In this document: positions 49,434 to 57,074 of the stretch, one piece after another
Layout of the letters: each line of letters begins with the position of its first letter
Position numbering within the stretch: position 1 is the stretch's first letter
Origin: Eubacteriales bacterium
GTDB taxonomy: Bacteria > Bacillota > Clostridia > Acetivibrionales > JANLFN01
Reading direction: 5' to 3'
Length of the DNA stretch: 64,000 nucleotides
Assembly (NCBI GenBank): GCA_024655885.1
Contig: JANLFN010000006.1
Coordinates: 62,001 to 126,000, forward strand
Notes under the pieces: generated by a model
What the model was told of the DNA's origin: nothing
Databases searched by the model: none
Seen by the model: only the letters and a program-made list of their open reading frames with translations
Program-made: the position numbers and the translations under genes

Positions 49434-51392
49434 TTAATTTTCCCTTGCATATTTGGCCGCATATTCCCCCGAAAGGCGACCGGAGGTATAAGCATACATC
49501 ATGGTTGTTCCACAAATGTCATAGTAAGGTTTATGGAACATGCTGCCCCCATCCACTCCGGCGACATAAAGTCCGGGAATCGGATTCTTTTTAGAATCCA
49601 GGGCCTGGAAGTTTTCATTTATAACAATTCCTCCCAGAGTGTTGAAGACTCCTGGTAAGAATTTGATTGCATAATACGGACCTTTTTCTATAGGTGTAAG
49701 ATATAAAGGTTTCTTAAGGAAATCATCGTCTCTTCCCTTTGCTACAAAGCCCTTATAGCGGTTTACAGAGTCAACCAGGTTTGGAAGCTTTGCCGCCTCT
49801 GCCAGCTCGTTAATAGAGTCGGCCTTGTAAGCCCATCCTGATTTTAATGCAAAGTCAAGTTCAGCCGGAAGGTTGGACAAAGGGTATGCTGCCCCTGCAA
49901 ACATGGGAGGTACTCCTCCAACAACTCCAAAGTGGCTTAATCTTTGGAATTGGGGTCTTTGTTTCTCTGCTTCTTCAGGTGTCAGCAGACCTTCAAGGCC
50001 TTTCTGAGTAAGCTTGTCAATGGTAGCTTGGTCCAGAATGACATAATAGGGTCCGTTTGCGGCAACAGCAGCACCACCCTGATTAAGGGGTTGTTCGCGG
50101 AAAAGCGACTCGTCGAAATACCGATTTCCTTGAGTGTTAACGTGCATCAGTGCGGCAGATGCAACTAAATTAATGTTAAATTTTGTATCAGGGGCAACGG
50201 CAGACTGCATTCCTATTTCTGCGACTTCGACAAACATCTCGCCTGTTGTAGCCGCACCAATTTCGGTAGCCATTTTGATTCCGTCGCCTGTGCATACATT
50301 ATAACCCATTTGCTCGTATTCAGCGGATCCGGTGTATTGTTTCAACATTTCGTCATTTGAAATTGCTCCGCCTGTAGCTAATATTACAGCCTTAGAGCGG
50401 ACATTTACTAAAGTTCCGTCAGCCTTTTTCGCCTGGACGCCGGCAACCTTGCCGTCTTTCATGATTAGCTTCTGCCCGGTTGTTTCAAGCATCAGCTTGC
50501 CGCCATTCTTTGCAAAATCATCGTAGAACGGTTTCATACGCTCCTGTCCAAATGTGGTATTGAGGTGATATGTATCAAAAGCTTCTTTTCCCCAGATGTT
50601 TGGAGTTATGAATTGAAAGTTCCATTTGAAATCATTTTTTAACCATGAGATGGTTTCAGCTGAGTTGTTCAAAATTTTTCTTAACAGAGGCAAATTGACT
50701 GTTGCGTTGGTGTAGGATACCATGTGTTTGTATACATCATCTTTTGTAAATTTAATACCGGCTGCCTTCTGATATTCGCTTTCGACAGCAGCAAGACCTG
50801 CACCTTGTGCACCCAGACCACCTGGAATACAGCTCTTTTCCAGGAGAACCACCTTTGCTCCATCCCTTGCGGCCTGTACGGCAGCTGCCGTTCCTGATCC
50901 ACCTGCTCCGACAACACAGACATCTGCTGTGTATTCCTCCGTTGGCCCTGGACTCTTTGGAACAGGATTCTTAAACTTTTCCGGGTCAGCTCCAGCCTGT
51001 TTTACTGCATCTCCTATCGCATCGAGCAAACCTCTACTGGAGAATGTCGCACCTGAAACAGCATCAACTGCCAGAGATTGATTCTTGATTACCGCTTCAG
51101 GGATACGCTGGAATGCAACACTTGAAAGCTCCTTTGTTTCATTGCTTGATACTACTTTTATTGTTTTGACGCTGGTATTGTCAAAAGTTACTTCAGCCGT
51201 TATCGGTCCCAGCCTGCCTATCCCAGTCCCCTTATAGGTCCCTGGAGTAAACTTGACACTCTGGGGCAACTGAGTCTGAGTCGGAGCACCAGCACCACCC
51301 GTGCCTGCAGGCTGAGATTGGCAGCCGGCACTGCTCAGCATCATGGCCACAGCAATTAAAAGACTTCCAATTCCTCTCACAAAGCTTTTCAT
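49434..51392 (-). CDS. Extracytosolic FMN/FAD reductase lipoprotein
   Basis: The 652-residue protein has a lipoprotein signal (AVAMMLSSAGC, Cys near residue 21), an FMN-binding domain with the flavinylation motif DAVSGATFSSRG (about 113; the Thr is modified by ApbE), and an FAD-binding fumarate-reductase domain with VCVVGAGGSGTAAAV (about 166), ILATGG and NRYFDESLFRE. This is the architecture of exported fumarate, urocanate and acrylate reductases used in anaerobic respiration. Start is ATG 51392 with AGGAGG 8 bases upstream. A TetR gene lies upstream with a shared operator. The acceptor is unknown; an arylacrylate is a guess. Confidence 0.9.
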   Translation of the reverse strand: MKSFVRGIGSLLIAVAMMLSSAGCQSQPAGTGGAGAPTQTQLPQSVKFTPGTYKGTGIGRLGPITAEVTFDNTSVKTIKVVSSNETKELSSVAFQRIPEAVIKNQSLAVDAVSGATFSSRGLLDAIGDAVKQAGADPEKFKNPVPKSPGPTEEYTADVCVVGAGGSGTAAAVQAARDGAKVVLLEKSCIPGGLGAQGAGLAAVESEYQKAAGIKFTKDDVYKHMVSYTNATVNLPLLRKILNNSAETISWLKNDFKWNFQFITPNIWGKEAFDTYHLNTTFGQERMKPFYDDFAKNGGKLMLETTGQKLIMKDGKVAGVQAKKADGTLVNVRSKAVILATGGAISNDEMLKQYTGSAEYEQMGYNVCTGDGIKMATEIGAATTGEMFVEVAEIGMQSAVAPDTKFNINLVASAALMHVNTQGNRYFDESLFREQPLNQGGAAVAANGPYYVILDQATIDKLTQKGLEGLLTPEEAEKQRPQFQRLSHFGVVGGVPPMFAGAAYPLSNLPAELDFALKSGWAYKADSINELAEAAKLPNLVDSVNRYKGFVAKGRDDDFLKKPLYLTPIEKGPYYAIKFLPGVFNTLGGIVINENFQALDSKKNPIPGLYVAGVDGGSMFHKPYYDICGTTMMYAYTSGRLSGEYAAKYAREN

Positions 51393-51460
51393 TGATAGCC
51401 CTCCTAACACATATAATTTATTATTTATCGTATTTGATAAAACGATAAATCAAGACTAGA

Positions 51461-51478
51461 CAACCGGCCGTCCGGTCG
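51461..51478. promoter_or_regulatory. CAACCGGCCGTCCGGTCG dyad, TetR operator candidate
   Basis: An imperfect palindrome (ACCGGCCGTCCGGT core) about 70-90 bp upstream of the flavoprotein start. It nearly matches the sequence 20 bp before the TetR start (CGACCGGCCGGCCGAC at 52121), which argues that the TetR protein binds both. Confidence 0.55.
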
Positions 51479-51490
51479 ATATTGCTGCTG

Positions 51491-51522
51491 CATATACCCG
51501 GCAAAGGTTTGCCGGGTATATG
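51491..51522. repeat. 15-bp inverted repeat between TetR and flavoprotein genes
   Basis: CATATACCCGGCAAA (51491-51505) and TTTGCCGGGTATATG (51508-51522) are perfect reverse complements with 2 bases between. It lies just beyond the TetR stop on the minus strand. No U-tract follows, so it may be a weak terminator or a structured leader. Confidence 0.6.
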
Positions 51523-51540
51523 TTTGTCAGCTTTATGTCC

Positions 51541-52101
51541 CTATCTTGCTACGAAATCCCATATCATCTGGGCAATACAGTCGAGAAAACGTTCATTTTT
51601 ATAATAATCCGGATAGATTATTACATACTTATTAAATATTGTGATGATATGTCCAATAAGATAATTCAACAAATCTAGAGGACAGTCCTCTTTTACAGCC
51701 TGGCGCATTCTCCTTCCACTTTCCTTGTCCTCAAATAGTTTAAAGGAAAATAACCCAAAGGTGTTCTTATCGTAAAAATGGAGATTGATATATTTGTCGA
51801 GAAATTCCATCTCCCCGGGCCTTTCCAAAGGCCAGGCAAAGGAACTTCTTACAAGCTGCTTGATTACAGTTTCTGGTTCGGCTTCATAATCAACTCTAGG
51901 CAATAAGAAGCTCAGAGCATTGGATTTTACATATTCAAATGCAGAATCAACCAGTTCCTCTTTACTTTTGAAATAGTAGTACAGTGTTCCTTTTGATATT
52001 CCTGCAGCTTCGGCGATCGATGAAATTGCAGCCGCCTGTATACCGTATTTATTAAATTGAGATATTGCGCACTGAATTATATGTTCTCTCTTGTTTTCCA
52101 T
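51541..52101 (-). CDS. TetR family repressor
   Basis: The 186-residue protein has the TetR HTH: HIIQCAISQFNKYGIQAAAISSIAEAAGISKGTLYYYFKSKEELVDSAF. The C-terminal half is helical, aromatic-rich and of unknown ligand. The start is ATG 52101 with GGGAGA 6 bases upstream; the ORF-track start is earlier. It is on the same strand as the flavoprotein, 148 bp upstream of it, and a CGACCGGCCGGCCGAC dyad covers its own promoter. It likely represses itself and the flavoprotein until an inducer appears. Confidence 0.9.
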   Translation of the reverse strand: MENKREHIIQCAISQFNKYGIQAAAISSIAEAAGISKGTLYYYFKSKEELVDSAFEYVKSNALSFLLPRVDYEAEPETVIKQLVRSSFAWPLERPGEMEFLDKYINLHFYDKNTFGLFSFKLFEDKESGRRMRQAVKEDCPLDLLNYLIGHIITIFNKYVIIYPDYYKNERFLDCIAQMIWDFVAR

Positions 52102-52120
52102 TATAAGTCTCCCAACATTT

Positions 52121-52136
52121 CGACCGGCCGGCCGAC
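52121..52136. promoter_or_regulatory. CGACCGGCCGGCCGAC dyad before TetR
   Basis: Begins 20 bp upstream of the TetR ATG in a GC-rich patch within AT-rich DNA. It shares ACCGGCCG-CCG with the site at 51461. Best read as an autoregulatory operator. Confidence 0.6.
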
Positions 52137-52221
52137 TTACTTTTATTATATTATGAATCATCCAACTTTGTCAATATTTAACCATAATCCCATCAATGCA
52201 GCAAATATTTACGAATAGTTA

Positions 52222-52893
52222 CTATCTCTCTCCCAGGGACCTGGGGCAAACAACCCTGCACTTGTTGCAGTTGCACACCGGGAAACCCCTTTTATTATTG
52301 CCGTATGTATATTCTCTGCACAGCTTTTGATTTGCCGTTTGGCCGTCAAGTGCCTTTTGCGGGCAGCTGTCCAGGCAAAGCCGGCAACCGTCGATGCACA
52401 TTTTCTCTGAAAAGGGATCTGATTTCAAGTCTAAATTTGTCAGCACCGCACCCATATTCAGCATGTTGCCGTATTTCTTATTTATTATAAGAGTGTTCTT
52501 GCCCATGCTCCCTATTCCGGCCAACAGCGCCGCATGTTTCATGGACAGCAGGCCTCTGCCCTCCAGATTATCGCTGTCCCAGTATTCATATGGGGAGTCT
52601 GACGGCATGGGAACAGCGATACCTCCCAGTTTTTCGATTTCTATACTGCCTAAGTAGCTTATGCGGTCCAACTCATTCAGATTTGTGTCCGTTGCTTTAA
52701 TATACACATTTCTCGGGCTGACCCAGGCCAGTCCTTTGGGCATGCACTTGGCAAATACGACCACCGATTTACATTCTTCATATATATCCGCGGGATGAAA
52801 ACCGGACGGTGCGTCGGTGAACCTCTCAATATTCGCAATTCCGCAGATATCCGCCCCCAGCTCCATAAATATCTCCTTAATCCTGTCTTCCAT
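52222..52893 (-). CDS. QueG-like double 4Fe-4S protein, short form
   Basis: The roughly 223-residue protein has an N-terminal domain with GADICGIANIERF, SVVVFAKCMPKG and LAGIGSMGKNTLI, then two 4Fe-4S motifs: CIDGCRLCLDSCPQ (about residues 165-180) and CNCNKCRVVCP near the end. This is the epoxyqueuosine-reductase-like core without the C-terminal HEAT repeats. QueG needs cobalamin; whether this short protein does is unknown. The start is ATG 52893 with GGAGG about 10 bases upstream. It lies upstream of the TetR gene on the same strand. A role in queuosine synthesis is only one option. Confidence 0.75.
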   Translation of the reverse strand: MEDRIKEIFMELGADICGIANIERFTDAPSGFHPADIYEECKSVVVFAKCMPKGLAWVSPRNVYIKATDTNLNELDRISYLGSIEIEKLGGIAVPMPSDSPYEYWDSDNLEGRGLLSMKHAALLAGIGSMGKNTLIINKKYGNMLNMGAVLTNLDLKSDPFSEKMCIDGCRLCLDSCPQKALDGQTANQKLCREYTYGNNKRGFPVCNCNKCRVVCPRSLGER

Positions 52894-52940
52894 GATATCC
52901 ATCCTCCACTCATTATATTTCCCGGAACCCGTATGATTGT

Positions 52941-53369
52941 TTATTTCTTGTTTATGAGTATCAAGCCTGCAATACAAAATGCTGCGCCCAGTATTTTATT
53001 GAACCCAAACCCTTCTTTGAAAAGCAGTATTCCGATAGGAATCAGTAAAACCGCAAGAATAATATTTGCCACCAAAGACCCGATGCTGATATTCCACCCC
53101 GCTCTATAAGCCATTAAATAGCCGAATTCAAGGCCCACAATGGAAACGCCGAGGGCTATGCTGGTCCAATTTAATTCTTTGAATGATTGAAAAAGTCCTT
53201 TATCCGTCTTGTAAAACGGGAATGCAATGACAGACAGAACTGCTGCGGTCAAATAGGTGACCAGTAATGCCGAAAAAGGGTTCGCTCTCTGCGGCGTCCA
53301 TTTCTGGCATAGATTATACATGATATTGGACGCTACTATCAGTACAATAGAAAATATGTACATAAACAT
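52941..53369 (-). CDS. Small EamA/DMT-type membrane protein
   Basis: The 142-residue protein has four or so helices (YIFSIVLIVASNIMYNL; LLVTYLTAAVLSVIAF; IALGVSIVGLEFGYLMAY; LVANIILAVLLIPIGILLF), the size of half an EamA transporter or SMR-like subunit. Such units usually dimerise. The substrate is unknown. The start ATG 53369 lies upstream of the QueG-like gene on the same strand. Confidence 0.7.
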   Translation of the reverse strand: MFMYIFSIVLIVASNIMYNLCQKWTPQRANPFSALLVTYLTAAVLSVIAFPFYKTDKGLFQSFKELNWTSIALGVSIVGLEFGYLMAYRAGWNISIGSLVANIILAVLLIPIGILLFKEGFGFNKILGAAFCIAGLILINKK

Positions 53370-53445
53370 AAATTAACCTCATCATTTGATGTGTCTGGTC
53401 TCTTAAAAATTTCCTGCTGTGTTAATTATGGCCTCCCGTGAATCA

Positions 53446-53766
53446 TCAGAAAATCCACGTCAATAGCCCAACGGTGCATATTCCCGTAATTATGGATGCG
53501 AGCATGTTCTTGCTGAAATAGCTCACCAGTATGGTTGCAGCAGCCGCTATGATATAGTGGTTTGACAGGGAGATATCCAGCCTGCCCTGCTTTGCAAAAA
53601 CAGCGGGGACGATCAAAGCGGTCAAAACCGCAGGGGCGATGAAGCTCATGTATTTTACAAGCCGCGGGGGTATTTCCTTCCTGCCTGAAAGGATCATCAG
53701 GGGAAACCTGGTAAAATAGGTAGCCACCGCTGCGCCTAAAATGGCTATAAGCATTCCGTTATTCAT
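53446..53766 (-). CDS. azlD: AzlD branched-chain amino acid exporter subunit
   Basis: The 106-residue membrane protein has three hydrophobic helices with the AzlD pattern: ATYFTRFPLMILSGRKEIPPRLVKYM and PAVLTALIVPAVF. AzlD partners AzlC in export of branched-chain amino acids or analogues. The start ATG 53766 overlaps the azlC stop by 8 bp; GGAGAGG lies upstream inside azlC. The ORF-track start at 53862 is an extension. Confidence 0.9.
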   Translation of the reverse strand: MNNGMLIAILGAAVATYFTRFPLMILSGRKEIPPRLVKYMSFIAPAVLTALIVPAVFAKQGRLDISLSNHYIIAAAATILVSYFSKNMLASIITGICTVGLLTWIF

Positions 53767-54490
53767 TGTCCAGCACCTCTCCTTTCTCCAATGCCGCTTG
53801 CCCCGCCGGGCCTTTGACGCTGCTTGCGGCATAGCCCACAAGGCTTGCCCCGATTCCTGCAATCAGGATATACCATTTGCCCGGAATATACAGGCAGCCT
53901 GCAATGGATATGGCTGCGGAAGCAATGACGGTAACGAGTACCGGCATATCCTTTATCATGGGCACCAGGATTCCGATAAAGGCCGCTGCAAAAGCAAAAT
54001 CAAAAACGTAATTCACCTGGGGCGGAATAATGCTGCCCGAAAGGTATCCCAGCACTCCTGAAGCTCCCCAAAACAGGTATATGTTCAGGCCGCTCCCCAG
54101 GAAATAAAAAGGGGAGGGCTCATTTTTTTGGAAGTGGTTATAGGTCACGGCATAGCTCTCGTCGGTCATAAAGTATGCGCAAACCATCTTGATCCTGGTG
54201 GAAAAATCCTTAAGGTACGGCGCAATGGAGGCCGCCAGCAGGTAGTGCCTCAGGTTGATGATAAATATGGTCAGGACCACCGATATGGGGCCGCTTCCCA
54301 GGGCCAGCATCTGGACTGCGGCCATCTGGGAGGCGCCGGCAAATACAAAGGAAGACATGGCTATGACTGCAAAAATGGAAAGTCCGGCCTTTCCCGCAAG
54401 CACACCGTAGACAATTCCGTAGATGGAAACGCTGATTCCCAGAGGGATGGTATCGGTAAACCCCTTTAACAATTCATTCCGTTTTGTCAT
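53759..54490 (-). CDS. azlC: AzlC branched-chain amino acid exporter subunit
   Basis: The 243-residue protein has about six to seven helices with the family segments DTIPLGISVSIYGIVYGVLAGKAGL and SSFVFAGASQMAAVQML, plus NLRHYLLAASIAPYL. Start is ATG 54490 with TGAGGT 5 bases upstream. With azlD it forms the amino-acid exporter. The liv importer at 59,864-64,000 suggests the cell handles branched-chain amino acids in both directions. Confidence 0.93.
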   Translation of the reverse strand: MTKRNELLKGFTDTIPLGISVSIYGIVYGVLAGKAGLSIFAVIAMSSFVFAGASQMAAVQMLALGSGPISVVLTIFIINLRHYLLAASIAPYLKDFSTRIKMVCAYFMTDESYAVTYNHFQKNEPSPFYFLGSGLNIYLFWGASGVLGYLSGSIIPPQVNYVFDFAFAAAFIGILVPMIKDMPVLVTVIASAAISIAGCLYIPGKWYILIAGIGASLVGYAASSVKGPAGQAALEKGEVLDNE

Positions 54491-54680
54491 ATACAACCTC
54501 ATTTCATAGAAGAATAAAAAATACCTTAATTTCTAATTATATCAGTTTTTATCCCGGTGAAAACATCCAATTGGCCTATTTTTTATACCAGCCAATTTCA
54601 AAATCCGTTTCCATGAAAAAAGCCGGGAACCTGGCTATTTTTAGACACCATTGCTCAGAGAATGAGCAATTCTCAATTTC

Positions 54681-55220
54681 TTATCCGTTGGAAACACTAT
54701 TCCTCAGCATGAGCCTTGCCCTGAACAGTCTGTTCTTGATTATGGACATGGGTTGGTTGAGCATGCGGGACATTTCTTTATAGCTGGCCCCTTTCTGATG
54801 ATACAGGAGGATCGGGGTCCTGTACTTTTCCGGAAGTTCCATAATGGCCTGCCGTATCTCCAAAGCCCTTTCCTTGCTCAAGTACTTTCTCTCCGGTGTG
54901 TCCTCTTCGGTTGAAACTCTTTCGATTTCCTCCATAGGCACTGAATTTACCTTTTTCTTACGGATTATGTCCAGGCACAAGTTTGTGGCAATCTTTACCG
55001 ACCAGGTTGAAAACTTGTACTGCGGATTGTAGCCGACAAGGGATTTATAGATTCTTATGAACACCTCCTGGGATATGTCGTCAACCTCTTCCCGGTCATT
55101 GATAAATTTATAGACAACACTGTAAATCAGTTTCTTATATCTCGAAACTAGTTCGGCAAAGGAATCCTGATCTCCCTGCAGGCATTTTTGCACCAGTTCA
55201 TAATCGGTTACTTCCAACAT
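54681..55220 (-). CDS. ECF-type sigma factor
   Basis: The 179-residue protein has sigma region 2 (YKKLIYSVVYKFINDREEVDDISQEVFIRIYKSL) and region 4 (AIMELPEKYRTPILLYHQKGASYKEMSRMLNQPMSIIKNRLFRARLML), joined by a basic linker. That is the SigW/ECF pattern. AGGAGGG sits before ATG 55220. No anti-sigma gene is adjacent: the next genes are azlC (downstream) and a receiver protein (upstream). The regulon cannot be inferred. Confidence 0.92.
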   Translation of the reverse strand: MLEVTDYELVQKCLQGDQDSFAELVSRYKKLIYSVVYKFINDREEVDDISQEVFIRIYKSLVGYNPQYKFSTWSVKIATNLCLDIIRKKKVNSVPMEEIERVSTEEDTPERKYLSKERALEIRQAIMELPEKYRTPILLYHQKGASYKEMSRMLNQPMSIIKNRLFRARLMLRNSVSNG

Positions 55221-55297
55221 CGGTATACCCTCCTGTTAACTTTCAGACACGTACTTATTAACCGCTTTAGACCTTATCTATCTTCAACCCATGGTTC

Positions 55298-55672
55298 TTA
55301 GGCCCCTGGGCAGTTTTTTTCATTACAAATGCCGTTTATGGCTTCCAACAGCTTCTCCGGCTGGTCTCCCTTGCTTACAAAAACATCCACACCGGCTGCG
55401 GCGGCAGAACTGCGTGACTCAGGCCTTCCACTCAAAGCCACAATGCTCAGGCCTGTATGCAGTGCACGTAGAACGGGGACAAAATCCGCCATATTCAGAT
55501 TGGACAATTCCCAATCCAGAAGGACCATATCCGGTCCGGTCTCCAATACCTGCGCCAGCAGTTCTCTAATCCCTCCGGCCTCTCCCACAACCTTCACGTG
55601 GGGCTCCTGCTCCAGTAAAATTCTCAATCCCGACCGGACTTCTATTTGATCATCTGCCAGTAAAATCCGCAT
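55298..55672 (-). CDS. Stand-alone receiver-domain response regulator
   Basis: The 124-residue protein is one receiver domain: the acidic pair in RILLADDQ, the phosphoacceptor in MVLLDWELSN (about residue 52), a Ser in VALSGRPE and the Lys in VFVSKGDQ. There is no output domain. Such proteins pass phosphate or bind partners. Start is ATG 55672 with AGGTG 7 bases upstream; GTG 55678 is the alternative. No kinase is nearby. It lies between a sigma factor and a LuxR-type regulator. Confidence 0.85.
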   Translation of the reverse strand: MRILLADDQIEVRSGLRILLEQEPHVKVVGEAGGIRELLAQVLETGPDMVLLDWELSNLNMADFVPVLRALHTGLSIVALSGRPESRSSAAAAGVDVFVSKGDQPEKLLEAINGICNEKNCPGA

Positions 55673-55749
55673 TCCCACTCACCTCTGAATTCAGTCGTCA
55701 AAACCTTGCATTTCCTTTCCTCATCCTTTCACAATACCATTTTAAACAA

Positions 55750-55784
55750 AAAACTCCCCGGATAAATCAGCCATCCGGAGAGAT
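55750..55784. terminator. Bidirectional terminator
   Basis: CTCCCCGGAT and ATCCGGAGAG form a 10-bp stem with a mismatch, flanked by T-runs on both strands (GTTTTTTG on the minus side, ATTTTTATT on the plus side). It lies after the LuxR-type gene on the minus strand and before the receiver gene. Confidence 0.8.
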
Positions 55785-55849
55785 TTTTATTGGCCACAAG
55801 GGGAGTCTTTTACCTGGCCAGATGGCCAGGGAGCGCGGAGATGCGCGGT

Positions 55850-55931
55850 AGGCGCGCTGAGAAGCTGAGTAAGGCTGTCGCCTTGCTGAAGGCTGACCTT
55901 CTTCAGCCTTAAATGCGCAGCTTGCTGCGCA
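55850..55931. repeat. GCTGAGAAGCTGAG element with nested hairpins
   Basis: Contains AGGCGCGCTGAGAAGCTGAG, then AAGGCTGA...TCAGCCTT and AATGCGCAGC-TT-GCTGCGCATT, two perfect hairpins. A diverged copy of the first part sits at 58171-58242. It lies just after the LuxR-type stop. Confidence 0.55.
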
Positions 55932-55937
55932 TTATAC

Positions 55938-56579
55938 TCACTCTATCAGTTTATGCTGCAAGGCCAGGGCCACGGCCTCTGTCCGGCTTGAAACCCCAAG
56001 CTTGGAGAGTATGCTGCTGACATGAAATTTGACGGTAGACCGGCTGACCACCATCTTCGCGGCAATAACGGGATTGCTGAACCCTGCCGCCATCAGGCTT
56101 AAAACCTCCTTTTCCCGCGGGGTCAGGTCATAATCCTGTTCCCCCGGGTTTTTTGCCGCACTGATGAGCACCTGGGTAGCCTCGGGGGCCAAGGTGGGTC
56201 TGCCTAATTTGGCCGAACGTATGGCGGAGGCCAGCTCATCGACGGTTACATTTTTCAGCAAATACCCGATGGCTCCTGCCTGGAGCGCATCTTCTATGAG
56301 ATTTTGTTCTTTAAAGCTGGTCAGCACAATCACCTGAATATGGGGATACCTTGTACGGATCTCACGGGTGGCCACCGCGCCGTCCATTTCCGGCATGACA
56401 AGGTCCATCAGCACCACGTCGGGCTGAACGGTGGCGCACAGTTCAACCGCTTCGGCTCCCCCGGATGCCTCGCCCACCAGTTCCAGCCCGTCACAGGCCA
56501 TCAGGAAAGCGGATAAACCACCCCGCACCACCGCATGGTCATCCACAACCATCACTCTAATCACGCTATCATCGGTCAT
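55938..56579 (-). CDS. NarL/LuxR-type response regulator
   Basis: The 213-residue protein has a receiver (VMVVDDHAVVRGGL, phospho-Asp in VVLMDLVMPEMDG, VLTSFKEQ, GYLLKNVTVDEL) and a C-terminal LuxR HTH (LTPREKEVLSLMAAGFSNPVIAAKMVVSRSTVKFHVSSILSKLG). Start is ATG 56579 with GGGGGAAAA upstream; the ORF-track start is earlier. No histidine kinase is adjacent, so the signal is unknown. It lies upstream of the receiver-only gene, separated by a terminator. Confidence 0.93.
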   Translation of the reverse strand: MTDDSVIRVMVVDDHAVVRGGLSAFLMACDGLELVGEASGGAEAVELCATVQPDVVLMDLVMPEMDGAVATREIRTRYPHIQVIVLTSFKEQNLIEDALQAGAIGYLLKNVTVDELASAIRSAKLGRPTLAPEATQVLISAAKNPGEQDYDLTPREKEVLSLMAAGFSNPVIAAKMVVSRSTVKFHVSSILSKLGVSSRTEAVALALQHKLIE

Positions 56580-56820
56580 CGCTATTTTCCCCCTACCAAC
56601 GTTTTTCACCATTTAAATTATACTATTATGGAGGTATACCTTCAATACCAAGCACCTGCCTCGGTCTCTTTTCATTTTTGGTATTCCCGTCCATTGCCAA
56701 ACCTGACCCTCAGAATATTAATGGAATCTAATGGACCACTTAAAATTTTAAAGACCTATCCGATAAATTTAACACTCCGGCCCTGTAATCCCTGTGGGTC
56801 CACGGATATGCGGCCCTCAC

Positions 56821-56848
56821 TTGACAGCATCCCCCGGCATGCTATACT
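56821..56848 (+). promoter_or_regulatory. Sigma-A promoter P1
   Basis: TTGACA at 56821 and TATACT at 56843-56848, with a 16-base spacer. It is about 226 bp upstream of asd. This is the strongest promoter match in the window. Confidence 0.75.
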
Positions 56849-56947
56849 ACATATAATAAAGCCTGAGGGCTTTGGGATGTGCCGTGTTGTTTTTGCCTAA
56901 AGTGTGACGGCATGCATATGAGCCGCATACATTGGAACAAAAACATC

Positions 56948-56976
56948 TTGCCTTGTAAAGCGTTTTGTGTTAGAAT
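56948..56976 (+). promoter_or_regulatory. Sigma-A promoter P2 for asd
   Basis: TTGCCT at 56948 and TAGAAT at 56971-56976, with a 17-base spacer. Start would fall about 90 bp before asd. The -10 matches 5 of 6. Confidence 0.55.
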
Positions 56977-57074
56977 TACACAATACAGAGACAATTGTAT
57001 CCAATACACGCACATAGATACCGACTTTTGTGCTATGAGACCAACAAATTTAAATATTCTCTAGAGGTGATAAC

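Larger units (their letters stand above)
56613..57074. other. asd upstream region, two promoters, no riboswitch seen
   Basis: Some 460 bp between the LuxR-type gene and asd. It holds two plus-strand promoters and a roughly 225-base leader downstream of the first. I looked for a lysine riboswitch and did not see its core. The ORF at 56879-57064 is Cys-rich and implausible. Confidence 0.5.

Noticed and set aside
49327-49515. 62-residue minus-strand ORF with Gly-rich hydrophobic end
   Set aside because: Overlaps the end of the flavoprotein in another frame; no ribosome binding site. Worth only a second look by proteomics.
56879-57064. Cys-rich 61-residue plus-strand ORF in the asd leader
   Set aside because: No SD, odd composition, lies over promoter P2.
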